64,000 nt of DNA, taken from positions 1 through 64,000 of the forward strand of contig NZ_JBDOQU010000009.1 of NCBI RefSeq assembly GCF_039839375.1, given 5' to 3'. A program made the translations under genes and the position numbers. Of this stretch, positions 46,074-54,312 are shown in pieces; within the stretch, counting starts at the first letter, position 1; each line of letters begins with the position of its first letter. The notes under the pieces are model-generated. The model saw only the letters and a program-made list of their open reading frames with translations, was not told the origin of the DNA and made no database searches. This stretch comes from JBDOQU01 sp039839375 (GTDB taxonomy: Bacteria > Pseudomonadota > Alphaproteobacteria > DSM-16000 > Inquilinaceae).

Positions 46074-48109
46074 CAGTTGATACTCACGACGCCGCCCTTG
46101 AGGACCAGCATGCCGGAACCGTTGACCTGGGTGGTCGCTCCCTTGACGGTCGTCATCGACTGTCCCTCGACCGTCACCATCGGCGCCTTGATGTTGATGC
46201 CCGACTGGGTGAGTTCGATGCTGGAGCCTCCGACCTTCAAGGTAATCGACGTATTCGCCTCAATGGTGACGGACTGGCCTGCCTTGAGCGTGCTGGAGCC
46301 GGCCGTGACGTTGGTTGTCTGATTTCCTTTCGATATCGTGGTCGTCTGATTGCCGGTGTCCACCTTCGTCGTCTGGTTGCCGGTCTGGACGGTGAGGGTC
46401 TCGTCCGTCTTGATCGTGGCGATGCGCGACCCCGTCTTCACGGTCAGCGTATCGTCGCCCTGGTCAAGCGTCGTCGTGCGGCTGTTGTAGATGTCGACCG
46501 TCTGGTCGCCCTTGTCCTTCTTTTCGAAGCCGACTTTCAGGGTGTCGTTGTTCTTGACGACGCGATTGAAATCCTTCTCGGCATGGAAGAAGACTTCCTC
46601 GGCATCCTTCTTGTCCTCGAACCGCAGTTCGTTGAAGTTGGCGCTCGTCCCCTTCGGCGTCGACCGGCTCTTGAGGCCCGACTGGGTCTTGTTGGCCGGC
46701 AGCGCGTATACCGGCATGTTGTCGCCATTATAGACCCGGCCGGTGACGATGGGCCTGTCTGGATCGCCCTCCAGGAATTCGACCATGACCTCATGGCCGA
46801 TCCGCGGGATCGCCATCCCGCCCCAGGTTGCGCCGGCCCAGATCTGGGCCACGCGCATCCAGCAGGAGCTGTTCTCGTCCGACTTGCCTTCCCGGTCCCA
46901 CGGGAACTGAACCTTGATCCGGCCATGCTTGTCGGTCCAGATCTCCTCACCCTTGGGGCCGACGACTGTGGCCGTCTGCGGTCCGTTGATCGTGGGTTTC
47001 GGTGTCGCGCGGGCGGGCCGGTAGACTGTCTTCGCCGGTATGCAGCTGATCTCCGACGTATAGAGAGGCGCTTCCCCGATCGTGCCTTCGCCGCCGGCTG
47101 AACGGTAGTCGTCCGACGTGACGACGAAATCGGCGCCAACGACCAGATATTCCGCGTTCTGGTCGTCGCGGGGGAAGCCCTTCAGCGTGAAAGTGCCGCC
47201 GACGCCCACCCCGCGCGCGTTCGTGTGGCCGTCGGTGACCTGGCGCCGCGCCTGGACTTCCTGAAGCCGGATTCCTGTCAGGTCAGAGCCGTCATTGGCT
47301 TGATAATAGCCACCTGGATAATCATAGATTTCCGGTTTGGCCGGCTTCTGCTTCGGCGGCTTCTCCGCCTTGGCCAGCAGGTCCCGCTTGGGTGCCTCGA
47401 ACGCGTAATCCTTCAACGCATAGGCGCCCGTAATCACCGACTGCCTGTCGCCCCAGCGGTCGATATACTCCTTGTCCCGCATCGCGTCCTTGTCCGGCGG
47501 GTAATAGGGGATGGTCTCGTATCCCGATGCCGGCTTGTGGGCCGACGGGCCGTCGGCGATCACCAGCGTGTGCTTGCTGGCGGTATGCTCGAAGAAATAA
47601 TAGAAGCCGTCATTCTCCAGCAGCCGGCTGACGAAATTGAAATCCGTCTCCCTATACTGGACGCAATACTCCCAGGTCGTGGGCTTGCCGGTGATCGCCA
47701 GCTTGATGTCGGTGAAGCCGCGATCCTTCAGCACCTTCTGGATAATCTGGATCGTCGTCTGGTTCTGGAAGATGCGGCAGTCGGCCCACCGCGTCATGAA
47801 CCACAGCCAGGGTCTGATCGTCGCTTCGTAGCGCGCCAGCTTCCCGTCGCCGCCCAGGTAGCGGAATTCGCTGACGATTCCGTTCAGATTGCGCTTCCCG
47901 CCGCCGTCGGCCAGATCGAACGCGACGGTCATCGACTGGCCCAGCAGATCCTCCAGCTTCACCGTCGCGCTGTCGCAGACCATCTCGACGCGATATTCGA
48001 AAAGCTCGCTCAAGCCCTCACGGGCTTGCATCCGCTGGAACAGCAGGACGTCCTTGCCCAGTGCGGGGGTGGTCACCTCCACCAGACGGTTTGCTTGCGA
48101 TAATGCCAT
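46073..48109 (-). CDS. vgrG: T6SS spike protein VgrG (TssI)
   Basis: The 678-residue protein has the phage gp27-like base (~1-370: LLFQRMQAREGLSELFEYRVEMV, QYRETDFNFVSRLLENDGFYYFFEH) and the gp5 OB-fold (VVGPKGEEIWTDKHGRIKVQFPWDREGK, SCWMRVAQIWAGATWGGMAIPRIGHEVMVEFLEGDPDRPIV). The C-terminal beta-helical needle has short repeats such as TLTVQTGNQTTKVDTGNQTT and ends in GGVVSIN. No effector domain is fused. The late part is less GC-rich than the core genes. It is followed downstream by the DUF6931-like gene and preceded by the two cargo genes. Confidence 0.95.
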   Translation of the reverse strand: MALSQANRLVEVTTPALGKDVLLFQRMQAREGLSELFEYRVEMVCDSATVKLEDLLGQSMTVAFDLADGGGKRNLNGIVSEFRYLGGDGKLARYEATIRPWLWFMTRWADCRIFQNQTTIQIIQKVLKDRGFTDIKLAITGKPTTWEYCVQYRETDFNFVSRLLENDGFYYFFEHTASKHTLVIADGPSAHKPASGYETIPYYPPDKDAMRDKEYIDRWGDRQSVITGAYALKDYAFEAPKRDLLAKAEKPPKQKPAKPEIYDYPGGYYQANDGSDLTGIRLQEVQARRQVTDGHTNARGVGVGGTFTLKGFPRDDQNAEYLVVGADFVVTSDDYRSAGGEGTIGEAPLYTSEISCIPAKTVYRPARATPKPTINGPQTATVVGPKGEEIWTDKHGRIKVQFPWDREGKSDENSSCWMRVAQIWAGATWGGMAIPRIGHEVMVEFLEGDPDRPIVTGRVYNGDNMPVYALPANKTQSGLKSRSTPKGTSANFNELRFEDKKDAEEVFFHAEKDFNRVVKNNDTLKVGFEKKDKGDQTVDIYNSRTTTLDQGDDTLTVKTGSRIATIKTDETLTVQTGNQTTKVDTGNQTTTISKGNQTTNVTAGSSTLKAGQSVTIEANTSITLKVGGSSIELTQSGINIKAPMVTVEGQSMTTVKGATTQVNGSGMLVLKGGVVSIN

Positions 48110-48146
48110 GGCCTTGGCCTCTCGGTGCCCCTTGTTCCCGCCGCCG

Positions 48147-49226
48147 CTACTGCAACAGGCGTCCGCCGCCGCGCGCGTTCCCGATGAAGGCGGCTCCCGT
48201 GACGTAGTCGGTACCCGTCTTCTCGTCCTTCACCTGGAAGGTTCGCGTGTTTACCCCATTGTAGTGCAGGATCATCACCGCGTCATAAAGGTTGTCGGTC
48301 CCCGGCTTGTAGTGACCGCTATTGTTGTCGATGAACTTCAGCCGCCCCTGCTCGATGGCGATCTCCCCCGCGCAGATGACCGGCGCGCCCGACAGTATGG
48401 AGGAATGGTTGTACTTGATGCCGATGTCCCCTTCATTGAGGACGTAGAGCCGCTCACTGGTGTCGATCGCGTAGGGGAACCTTCCCAATTCGCCGCGAAC
48501 GATGCCTGAATCCGCGGGTGTGTCGGATTTGTAGTAATAAAGCTGGCCGTTCTTAAATGTGATCAGGTAGTCCAGCCGCTTTTCCATATTAAGATAGTTG
48601 AACTTGCCGGTTCCCAGCGACAGCGGCGAATGCCACATGTCGTGGAGGTGGTCCAACACCTGAGAGAAGGGGGCTGTCTTCAGGATTTTCATCGTCCCTG
48701 TCTCAGCCTCGTCCATCCCCTTTCCCTGATTGACCATAAAATCCTGCTGAAGATAGTTATTCATCGCTGAGACGCCGAAATACTTGTCCTGCCCCAACAG
48801 GCTGTCCAGGCTCAGATGCATCTTGTCGATGAAGTTCTTCTGCGGAAGAAGTCCTTCGTAGGTGTACCCGGACGACAGGCTGGTCGACGTTTTGTTGGTA
48901 TGGGACATCAGGTCTTGCTTGTTGCCGTTCGAATAGTGCCGGCCACCGGCCTTGGCCACGATCCCCTGTTTGAAGTCCGGTGAATCGAGGGCCAGCTTGA
49001 CCTGGTCCATCAACTCCTGGACGGCGTCGCCCCGCCTGCCCTGTGGCTTCGTATGAAAGTACTCCTTGCACATCATATAGATGTACACGAGGCACTTCAT
49101 CTTCCGGTTCTCGGATTTCGACTTGCCGTACTCCTTCAGCAGCTTGTCGATGTCCTTGATGATCGGATTATGCCGACGATGAAGGAAGATATTGCTCTTC
49201 GATTTGAACTTGCTGGCGGACATCAT
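48147..49226 (-). CDS. Putative T6SS effector with IQM-like 'SGHYKP' C-terminal domain
   Basis: The 359-residue protein has no signal or membrane segment. Residues 1-60 are strongly basic, with Cys/Tyr/Met-rich MKCLVYIYMMCKEYF. The middle has no recognised domain. Residues 258-330 show LYVLN, KYNHSSILSG, APVICAGEIAIEQGRLKFID, NNSGHYKPGTDNLYDAV and GVN. From memory this pattern matches the conserved region of plant IQM calmodulin-binding proteins (HSSFLAG, AGRL, SGHYLPTEDNF). Base composition is clearly lower than the cluster: I count ~42-43% G+C in 48541-48600 and 48721-48780. It is 37 bases upstream of vgrG, so cargo delivered by VgrG is the likely role. AGGAG lies 9 bases before the first of two tandem ATGs. 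Function unknown. Confidence 0.7.
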   Translation of the reverse strand: MMSASKFKSKSNIFLHRRHNPIIKDIDKLLKEYGKSKSENRKMKCLVYIYMMCKEYFHTKPQGRRGDAVQELMDQVKLALDSPDFKQGIVAKAGGRHYSNGNKQDLMSHTNKTSTSLSSGYTYEGLLPQKNFIDKMHLSLDSLLGQDKYFGVSAMNNYLQQDFMVNQGKGMDEAETGTMKILKTAPFSQVLDHLHDMWHSPLSLGTGKFNYLNMEKRLDYLITFKNGQLYYYKSDTPADSGIVRGELGRFPYAIDTSERLYVLNEGDIGIKYNHSSILSGAPVICAGEIAIEQGRLKFIDNNSGHYKPGTDNLYDAVMILHYNGVNTRTFQVKDEKTGTDYVTGAAFIGNARGGGRLLQ

Positions 49227-49266
49227 GGCCCGGCACTCCTGGATAGGACGATCGGACTTCCAACCG

Positions 49267-50343
49267 TCAGTGCAGTTTCTTCACAAGTTTTCCAAGCATT
49301 CCCGGTTTCTGAACGATCTTGTTCTGCTTCAGGCCCTGGAGTTCCAGGTGCGAATGTTTGATGACGCTGGTCGCGTCGCTGATCATCGGTGAGATGCTGG
49401 TCTTCACCATCCGCTCCACATCGCCCATCCAGCCGGGCGCGCCGATCTGAAGGGTGATCAGGTTGACGATGTCGCTCGTGTTCGAACAGACGATCAGGTA
49501 GCAGCCCAGCAACGGGCAATCGTCGAAGATGGTGAGATCCAGCGTCTCCGGATTGGCCAGCCGGCGGTTGCCGGCGCGCATGTCCGTCAACTCCATACCG
49601 ATCATCACCAGCTTCTGCGTCAGGCTGACCAGCGTCATCGCCACGCTGGCCGCCATGCCGCCATCGCCGGCGAGGGACGCGGTCGACAATCCGAACTTCG
49701 TGCCCTGGATCGCGGCCTTGCTGGCATGATCGCCGATGTCTCGCCGGATCATCGTCCGCAGCGCTATGCCGGCGGCGAAGGGATCGCCGGGCAGAAGGTC
49801 CTTGATCCGCTGCCCGGTCTTGTAGTGGGCGTGGATCGATTGCGCCGTCTTCGTCAGTTCCCTGATGGTCTTGTAACCGCTGACGACCTGGCCCACGAGC
49901 GGCGTGATGTCGGCCGCGATCTCGACGATGCCCAGTTCGGGAAGGGCCTCGGCGACCTCCGCCAGGCTGCTGACGTTCAATGAGGCTTTGAGGAATTCCA
50001 CGACCGCGGCTTTGTCGGTCGTCAGTGTGGCTGGGACTTCACTCGCGGCCAGATAGGCGGTCTTCGATGCCTCGACGATATTCGGCTTTGCTTCCTTGGG
50101 ACCCTTCTTGACCGTCGAAACGACCTTCTTCAGCTTCTTCGCCGTGGCGCGAGCCTGCTTGGCCGCTTCCAGCGGCTTGAAGACGATGGTCGTGCCGGTG
50201 AACATCATCTTCAGGTTTTCTTCGCGCTGCTTCTGGATCGCCGCCAGCGCGTCGAGGTCTCGCGCCTGAAGATGCGCGCTGTGGGTGAATTTGGTCGGGC
50301 TGCCGATGACCGGGCCCCGATGCCCGCCGATCACTATCGTCAT
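49267..50343 (-). CDS. Unrecognised T6SS cargo-island protein (effector partner, chaperone or immunity)
   Basis: The 358-residue protein begins MTIVIGGHRGPVIGSPTKFTHSAH, has a Lys-rich stretch at ~65-95 (QARATAKKLKKVVSTVKKGPKEAK) and several moderately hydrophobic helices: LGIVEIAADITPLVGQVVSGY, GGMAASVAMTLVSLTQKLVMIGMEL and DCPLLGCYLIVCSNTSDIVNLITLQIG. No signal peptide. I do not recognise the family. It lies between clpV and the SGHYKP gene, 40 bases from the latter, and should be co-transcribed with it. The amphipathic helices would fit a membrane-acting toxin; the location would equally fit a dedicated adaptor. Immunity is less likely because it precedes the other cargo gene. Confidence 0.6.
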   Translation of the reverse strand: MTIVIGGHRGPVIGSPTKFTHSAHLQARDLDALAAIQKQREENLKMMFTGTTIVFKPLEAAKQARATAKKLKKVVSTVKKGPKEAKPNIVEASKTAYLAASEVPATLTTDKAAVVEFLKASLNVSSLAEVAEALPELGIVEIAADITPLVGQVVSGYKTIRELTKTAQSIHAHYKTGQRIKDLLPGDPFAAGIALRTMIRRDIGDHASKAAIQGTKFGLSTASLAGDGGMAASVAMTLVSLTQKLVMIGMELTDMRAGNRRLANPETLDLTIFDDCPLLGCYLIVCSNTSDIVNLITLQIGAPGWMGDVERMVKTSISPMISDATSVIKHSHLELQGLKQNKIVQKPGMLGKLVKKLH

Positions 50344-50432
50344 TATTCTTGCCCCCTTGCCCCTCTAAAAGCCCCCACCGGCGCCGGCCTCCCCGGCGTC
50401 GGTTACGTCTCGCGGATCAGTCGAACGCCCGC

Positions 50433-53198
50433 TCAGTCGAACGCGTAGACGAACTCGCCGTCCTTGGCGCTCACCTCCACCTTCTCCACCGGCTTGCCCT
50501 CCATCATCCGGGAGAGGAACTCCTGGCTGATGGCGGGCAGCATGGTGTTGGTCAGGATCGCGTCGATCATGCGCCCGCCGCTCTCCAGTTCCGTGCAGCG
50601 GTCCCCGACCAGCTTCACGACGCTGTCGTCGTAGGTGAACGGAATCTTGTGGTTGCCGGCGATCCGCTTCTGGATGCGGCCCAGCTGAAGCTGGATGATG
50701 CTGGCGATCATCTCGTCGGACAGCGGGTAGTAGGGGATCGTCACGATCCGGCCCAGCAGCGCCGCCGGGAACACCTTCAGCAGCGGCTCGCGCAGCGCCT
50801 TGGCGATCCCCTCCGGCTCCGGCATGAGGTCGGGGTCCTTGCACATGTTCATGATCAGGTCGCTGCCGACATTGGAGGTCAGCAGGATCAGCGTGTTCTT
50901 GAAGTCGATCATGCGACCCTCGCCATCCTCCATCACGCCCTTGTCGAAGACCTGGAAGAAGATCTCGTGGACGTCGGGATGGGCCTTCTCCACCTCGTCC
51001 AGCAGGACGACGGAGTAGGGCTTGCGCCGCACCGCCTCGGTCAGCACACCGCCCTCGCCATAGCCGACATAGCCCGGAGGCGCGCCCTTGAGCGTGGAGA
51101 CGGTATGCGCCTCCTGGAACTCGCTCATATTGATGGTGATGACGTTCTGCTCGCCGCCGTAAAGCGCCTCGGCCAGGGCCAGCGCCGTCTCCGTCTTGCC
51201 GACGCCGGACGGGCCGCAGAGCATGAACACGCCGATCGGCTTGTTCGGGTTGTCCAGGGCGGCGCGGGATGTCTGGATGCGACGCGCGATCATCTCCAGC
51301 CCGTGGCTCTGGCCGATCACCCGCTTGTTCAGCGAATCCGCCAGCTTCAGCACGGTCTCGATCTCGTTCTTCACCATCCGGCCGACGGGGATGCCGGTCC
51401 AGTCCCCGACCACCGACGCCACGGCCTGGGCGTCGACGCTGGGCAGGATCAGCGGGGTCTCTCCCTGCATCGTCGCCAGCTCGGCCTGCAACACCCGCAA
51501 CTCCGCCAGCAGCGCGTCGCGATCCTCCGCCGCCGCTTCGGCGGGATTGGCCTCCGCCGCCGGTTCGGCGGGCTGGGCGTCGCCTTCCGCCGCAACGGGG
51601 GCTTCGGCGGACGCCGCTTCAAGCTCCGCGGTATCGACCTTCTCCTTGCCGCCGCGCAATTTGGCGCGGATATCCAGCACGCGGTCGACAAGCTGCTTTT
51701 CTTCCTGCCAGCGGGCTTCCAGCCCGGTCAGGCGCTCGCGCTCGGTTGCAAGCCTCGCCTCGACATCGGTTTCCCGCGCGGTGGTGTCGATGCCGACGGC
51801 CTTCTCCTTGCCGATGATCCGAAGCTCCGTCTCCAGCGCGTCGATGCGCTTGCGGCAATCATCGACCTCCGGCGGAACGGCGTGCTGGCTGATCGCGACG
51901 CGTGCGCAGGCGGTGTCGATCAGGCTGACTGATTTGTCCGGCAACTGCCGCGCCGGGATGTAGCGATGGGACAGGCGGACCGCCGCCTCGATCGCCTCGT
52001 CCAGAAGCTGCACCCGGTGGTGCTGCTCCATGGTGGAGGCGACGCCCCGCATCATCAGGATCGCCTTCTCCTCCGACGGCTCGTCGACCTGGATAGTCTG
52101 GAAGCGCCGGGTCAGCGCCGGGTCCTTCTCGAAATATTTCTTGTATTCGGCCCAGGTCGTGGCCGCGATGGTGCGCAGCGTGCCGCGCGCCAGGGCCGGC
52201 TTCAGCAGATTGGCGGCGTCGCCGGTGCCGGCCGCCCCGCCGGCGCCGATCAGCGTGTGCGCCTCGTCGATGAACAGGATGATCGGCTTGGGCGAGGAGC
52301 GGACCTCCTCGATCACCTGGCGCAGCCGGTTCTCGAACTCGCCCTTCATGCTGGCGCCGGCCTGGAGCAGGCCGACATCCAGCGTCCGCAGGCTGACTTC
52401 CTTGAGCTGCGGCGGCACGTCTCCGGCCGCGATGCGCAGGGCGAAGCCTTCGACCACGGCGGTCTTGCCGACGCCGGCCTCGCCGGTGAGGATCGGGTTG
52501 TTCTGCCGCCGCCGCATCAGGATATCGACGATCTGGCGAATCTCCTCATCGCGCCCGACGATGGGGTCGATCTCACCCTTCCGCGCCTGTTCGGTGAGGT
52601 CGATGGTGAACTGCTTCAGCGCCTCGCCCTTGCCCATGGCGGCCGGCGCGGCGGCACCGCTAGTTTCGCCTGGCGCTGCGCCGCCGCCAACGGTGAAGCC
52701 GTCGTGGGCACTCATCGCCTCCTCAGGCGATTTCGCAATAATGTTGGCCAGATTCTTGTCTAAGTCATCTGAGGGAATTTTCTTAAATTCAGACGATATG
52801 CTCAACAAGCTATTCAGTAATAGCTTAGTTTTAACTATGCCAACAATTAGATAGCCGGTACGTACTTGGCTTTCCCCAAACATTAGCGTACCGTAGACCC
52901 AGCCGCGCTCTACAGCATTCATTACATCGTCCGAAAGATCGACGGGGGACGTTGATCCTCTCGGCAGCCGTTCCAGTGTCTCAGTTAAATCTTTAGCTAG
53001 CCGGGATGGGTCCAGCGCGAAATGTCGGATTAGTTGGTGGAGGTCGGAATCCTGAAGTTGGAGAATCTGATGCAGCCAGTGCACCAGTTCAACGCTCCGA
53101 TTTCCTCGAAGTTTACAAAAAGTAAAAGCACTTTCAATCGACTTGTAGCCGACGGTGTTCAACTTCCCGAATAGTGCGCCCCGACTGATTTCGGCCAT
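50433..53198 (-). CDS. clpV: T6SS sheath-recycling AAA+ ATPase ClpV (TssH)
   Basis: I chose the ATG at 53198 (MAEISRGALFGKLN), with GAGGAGG about 5 bases upstream; 921 residues. The Clp N-domain (1-~160) binds the contracted TssC sheath. The first AAA+ module has Walker A GEAGVGKT (239-246) and Walker B ILFIDEAHTLIG. A coiled middle domain carries an unusual Ala/Glu/Pro insertion (~540-575, EAASAEAPVAAEGDAQPAEPAAEANPAEAAAE). The second module has GPSGVGKTE and VVLLDEVEKAHPDV. Codons ~13-153 (52741-53160) are only ~47% G+C by my count, falling to ~36% in 52741-52860, against >60% for the rest. This points to recombination of the N-domain. Confidence 0.95.
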   Translation of the reverse strand: MAEISRGALFGKLNTVGYKSIESAFTFCKLRGNRSVELVHWLHQILQLQDSDLHQLIRHFALDPSRLAKDLTETLERLPRGSTSPVDLSDDVMNAVERGWVYGTLMFGESQVRTGYLIVGIVKTKLLLNSLLSISSEFKKIPSDDLDKNLANIIAKSPEEAMSAHDGFTVGGGAAPGETSGAAAPAAMGKGEALKQFTIDLTEQARKGEIDPIVGRDEEIRQIVDILMRRRQNNPILTGEAGVGKTAVVEGFALRIAAGDVPPQLKEVSLRTLDVGLLQAGASMKGEFENRLRQVIEEVRSSPKPIILFIDEAHTLIGAGGAAGTGDAANLLKPALARGTLRTIAATTWAEYKKYFEKDPALTRRFQTIQVDEPSEEKAILMMRGVASTMEQHHRVQLLDEAIEAAVRLSHRYIPARQLPDKSVSLIDTACARVAISQHAVPPEVDDCRKRIDALETELRIIGKEKAVGIDTTARETDVEARLATERERLTGLEARWQEEKQLVDRVLDIRAKLRGGKEKVDTAELEAASAEAPVAAEGDAQPAEPAAEANPAEAAAEDRDALLAELRVLQAELATMQGETPLILPSVDAQAVASVVGDWTGIPVGRMVKNEIETVLKLADSLNKRVIGQSHGLEMIARRIQTSRAALDNPNKPIGVFMLCGPSGVGKTETALALAEALYGGEQNVITINMSEFQEAHTVSTLKGAPPGYVGYGEGGVLTEAVRRKPYSVVLLDEVEKAHPDVHEIFFQVFDKGVMEDGEGRMIDFKNTLILLTSNVGSDLIMNMCKDPDLMPEPEGIAKALREPLLKVFPAALLGRIVTIPYYPLSDEMIASIIQLQLGRIQKRIAGNHKIPFTYDDSVVKLVGDRCTELESGGRMIDAILTNTMLPAISQEFLSRMMEGKPVEKVEVSAKDGEFVYAFD

Positions 53199-53217
53199 CG
53201 CCGCCTCCTCGTTTATC

Positions 53218-54312
53218 TTATGGTGTCGCCATGGCGCCGGCCGCGGCGGGCCGGTTCGCATAGGCCATGGGCTTGAGAGTCAAATCGTGCCGATCGGAAT
53301 CGGCCTCGCCGTCGATCATCCAGCTATCCCAGCCAAGTCGGGTCCCCGTGCCAAGCTGGCAGGGCCGGACATCCTTCTTGCTGAGGATCATGTTGACGTC
53401 CCAGGTCAGCGCGTCGCCGACATAGTTCCTGACGATCGCGATCATCCGCTGCAGGCTCTCGCCGCCGGGCAGCAGGCGCTGATAGTCATCGAAGCTCATC
53501 GGCCCCAGCACCAGCCGGAACTTCTGGTGTGCGCCCCAGACCCGCGCGCCGATCGTCGCGCTGTGGCCCAGCACGCCGATGTCGGGAGATTCCCCCAGAT
53601 GGAAGTGGCTTTCCGCCGGAAGCGCCATCCATTCGCCGACGAATTCCTTGATGCGGACCGGCACCCGGAAGAAGGCGCGCAGCACCGCCTCCAGCCCCTC
53701 GGCGTTGCGCGCCTGCGCCACGAAGCGGCCGGCGAAGAACAGCTTCGCCAAGTCCGGCATCGCGTCGCGATCGCGGAACGGCTCCGGCCCGATGCCGAAG
53801 AGGGAGCCCAGATAGAAGGCGAAGCGGTCGCTTTCCGGCCGGTCGAAGCTGACCGTCGGCTGGGACGCCGCCCAGGAGCGATAGAACAGCGCCAGCATCC
53901 GGTGATGGAAAATGTCCAGGAACCGGACGAAGGTGCCATCCCGGTGGTGCAGCCGTCGGGATTCCGCGTATTCCGTCAGGTGCAGGGGCAGCGCGCCGTT
54001 CGGGCCCAGAAGGCCCAGGATGTTCTGGACCAGCCGCCATTTGCCTCCGGCCGGTTCGAACCTCGCGACGGCGGCCGGCGGAAACAGCAGGGACGGGTTG
54101 TGCGTCAGCCTCACCGGATCGTCGGCCGCCCGCACGGATTCGCCCATCCGCGGCTTTTCGGGATGAATGCCCTCGATCCGCCTCAGCGCCTGAAAGAAAT
54201 CATGCGCATAGGGCTCCGCCGCCAGCGTGGCGATGGCGTCATTATCGGAAGAAGGCGTGCTGACGGGCGCCTCCTCTACAGGAGGTGACGGCGCCCGATT
54301 CTCACCGGCCAT
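53218..54312 (-). CDS. tssG: T6SS baseplate protein TssG (VasB/ImpH)
   Basis: The 364-residue protein contains the family blocks YAHDFFQALRRIEGIHPEKPRMGES, VRLTHNPSLLFPPAAVARFEP, LLGPNGALPLHLTEYA and RFLDIFHHRMLALFYRSWAASQP. TssG with TssF and TssE forms the wedge of the baseplate. The start overlaps the tssF end by 37 bases, a common arrangement. It ends 19 bases before the clpV ATG. The length is slightly above average because of an acidic, Pro-rich N-terminus. Confidence 0.95.
   Translation of the reverse strand: MAGENRAPSPPVEEAPVSTPSSDNDAIATLAAEPYAHDFFQALRRIEGIHPEKPRMGESVRAADDPVRLTHNPSLLFPPAAVARFEPAGGKWRLVQNILGLLGPNGALPLHLTEYAESRRLHHRDGTFVRFLDIFHHRMLALFYRSWAASQPTVSFDRPESDRFAFYLGSLFGIGPEPFRDRDAMPDLAKLFFAGRFVAQARNAEGLEAVLRAFFRVPVRIKEFVGEWMALPAESHFHLGESPDIGVLGHSATIGARVWGAHQKFRLVLGPMSFDDYQRLLPGGESLQRMIAIVRNYVGDALTWDVNMILSKKDVRPCQLGTGTRLGWDSWMIDGEADSDRHDLTLKPMAYANRPAAAGAMATP

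Noticed and set aside
46200..46560. Short TGNQTT-like repeats in vgrG as a tandem-repeat or phase-variation locus
   Set aside because: The repeats are degenerate at DNA level and match the normal beta-helical needle of VgrG.
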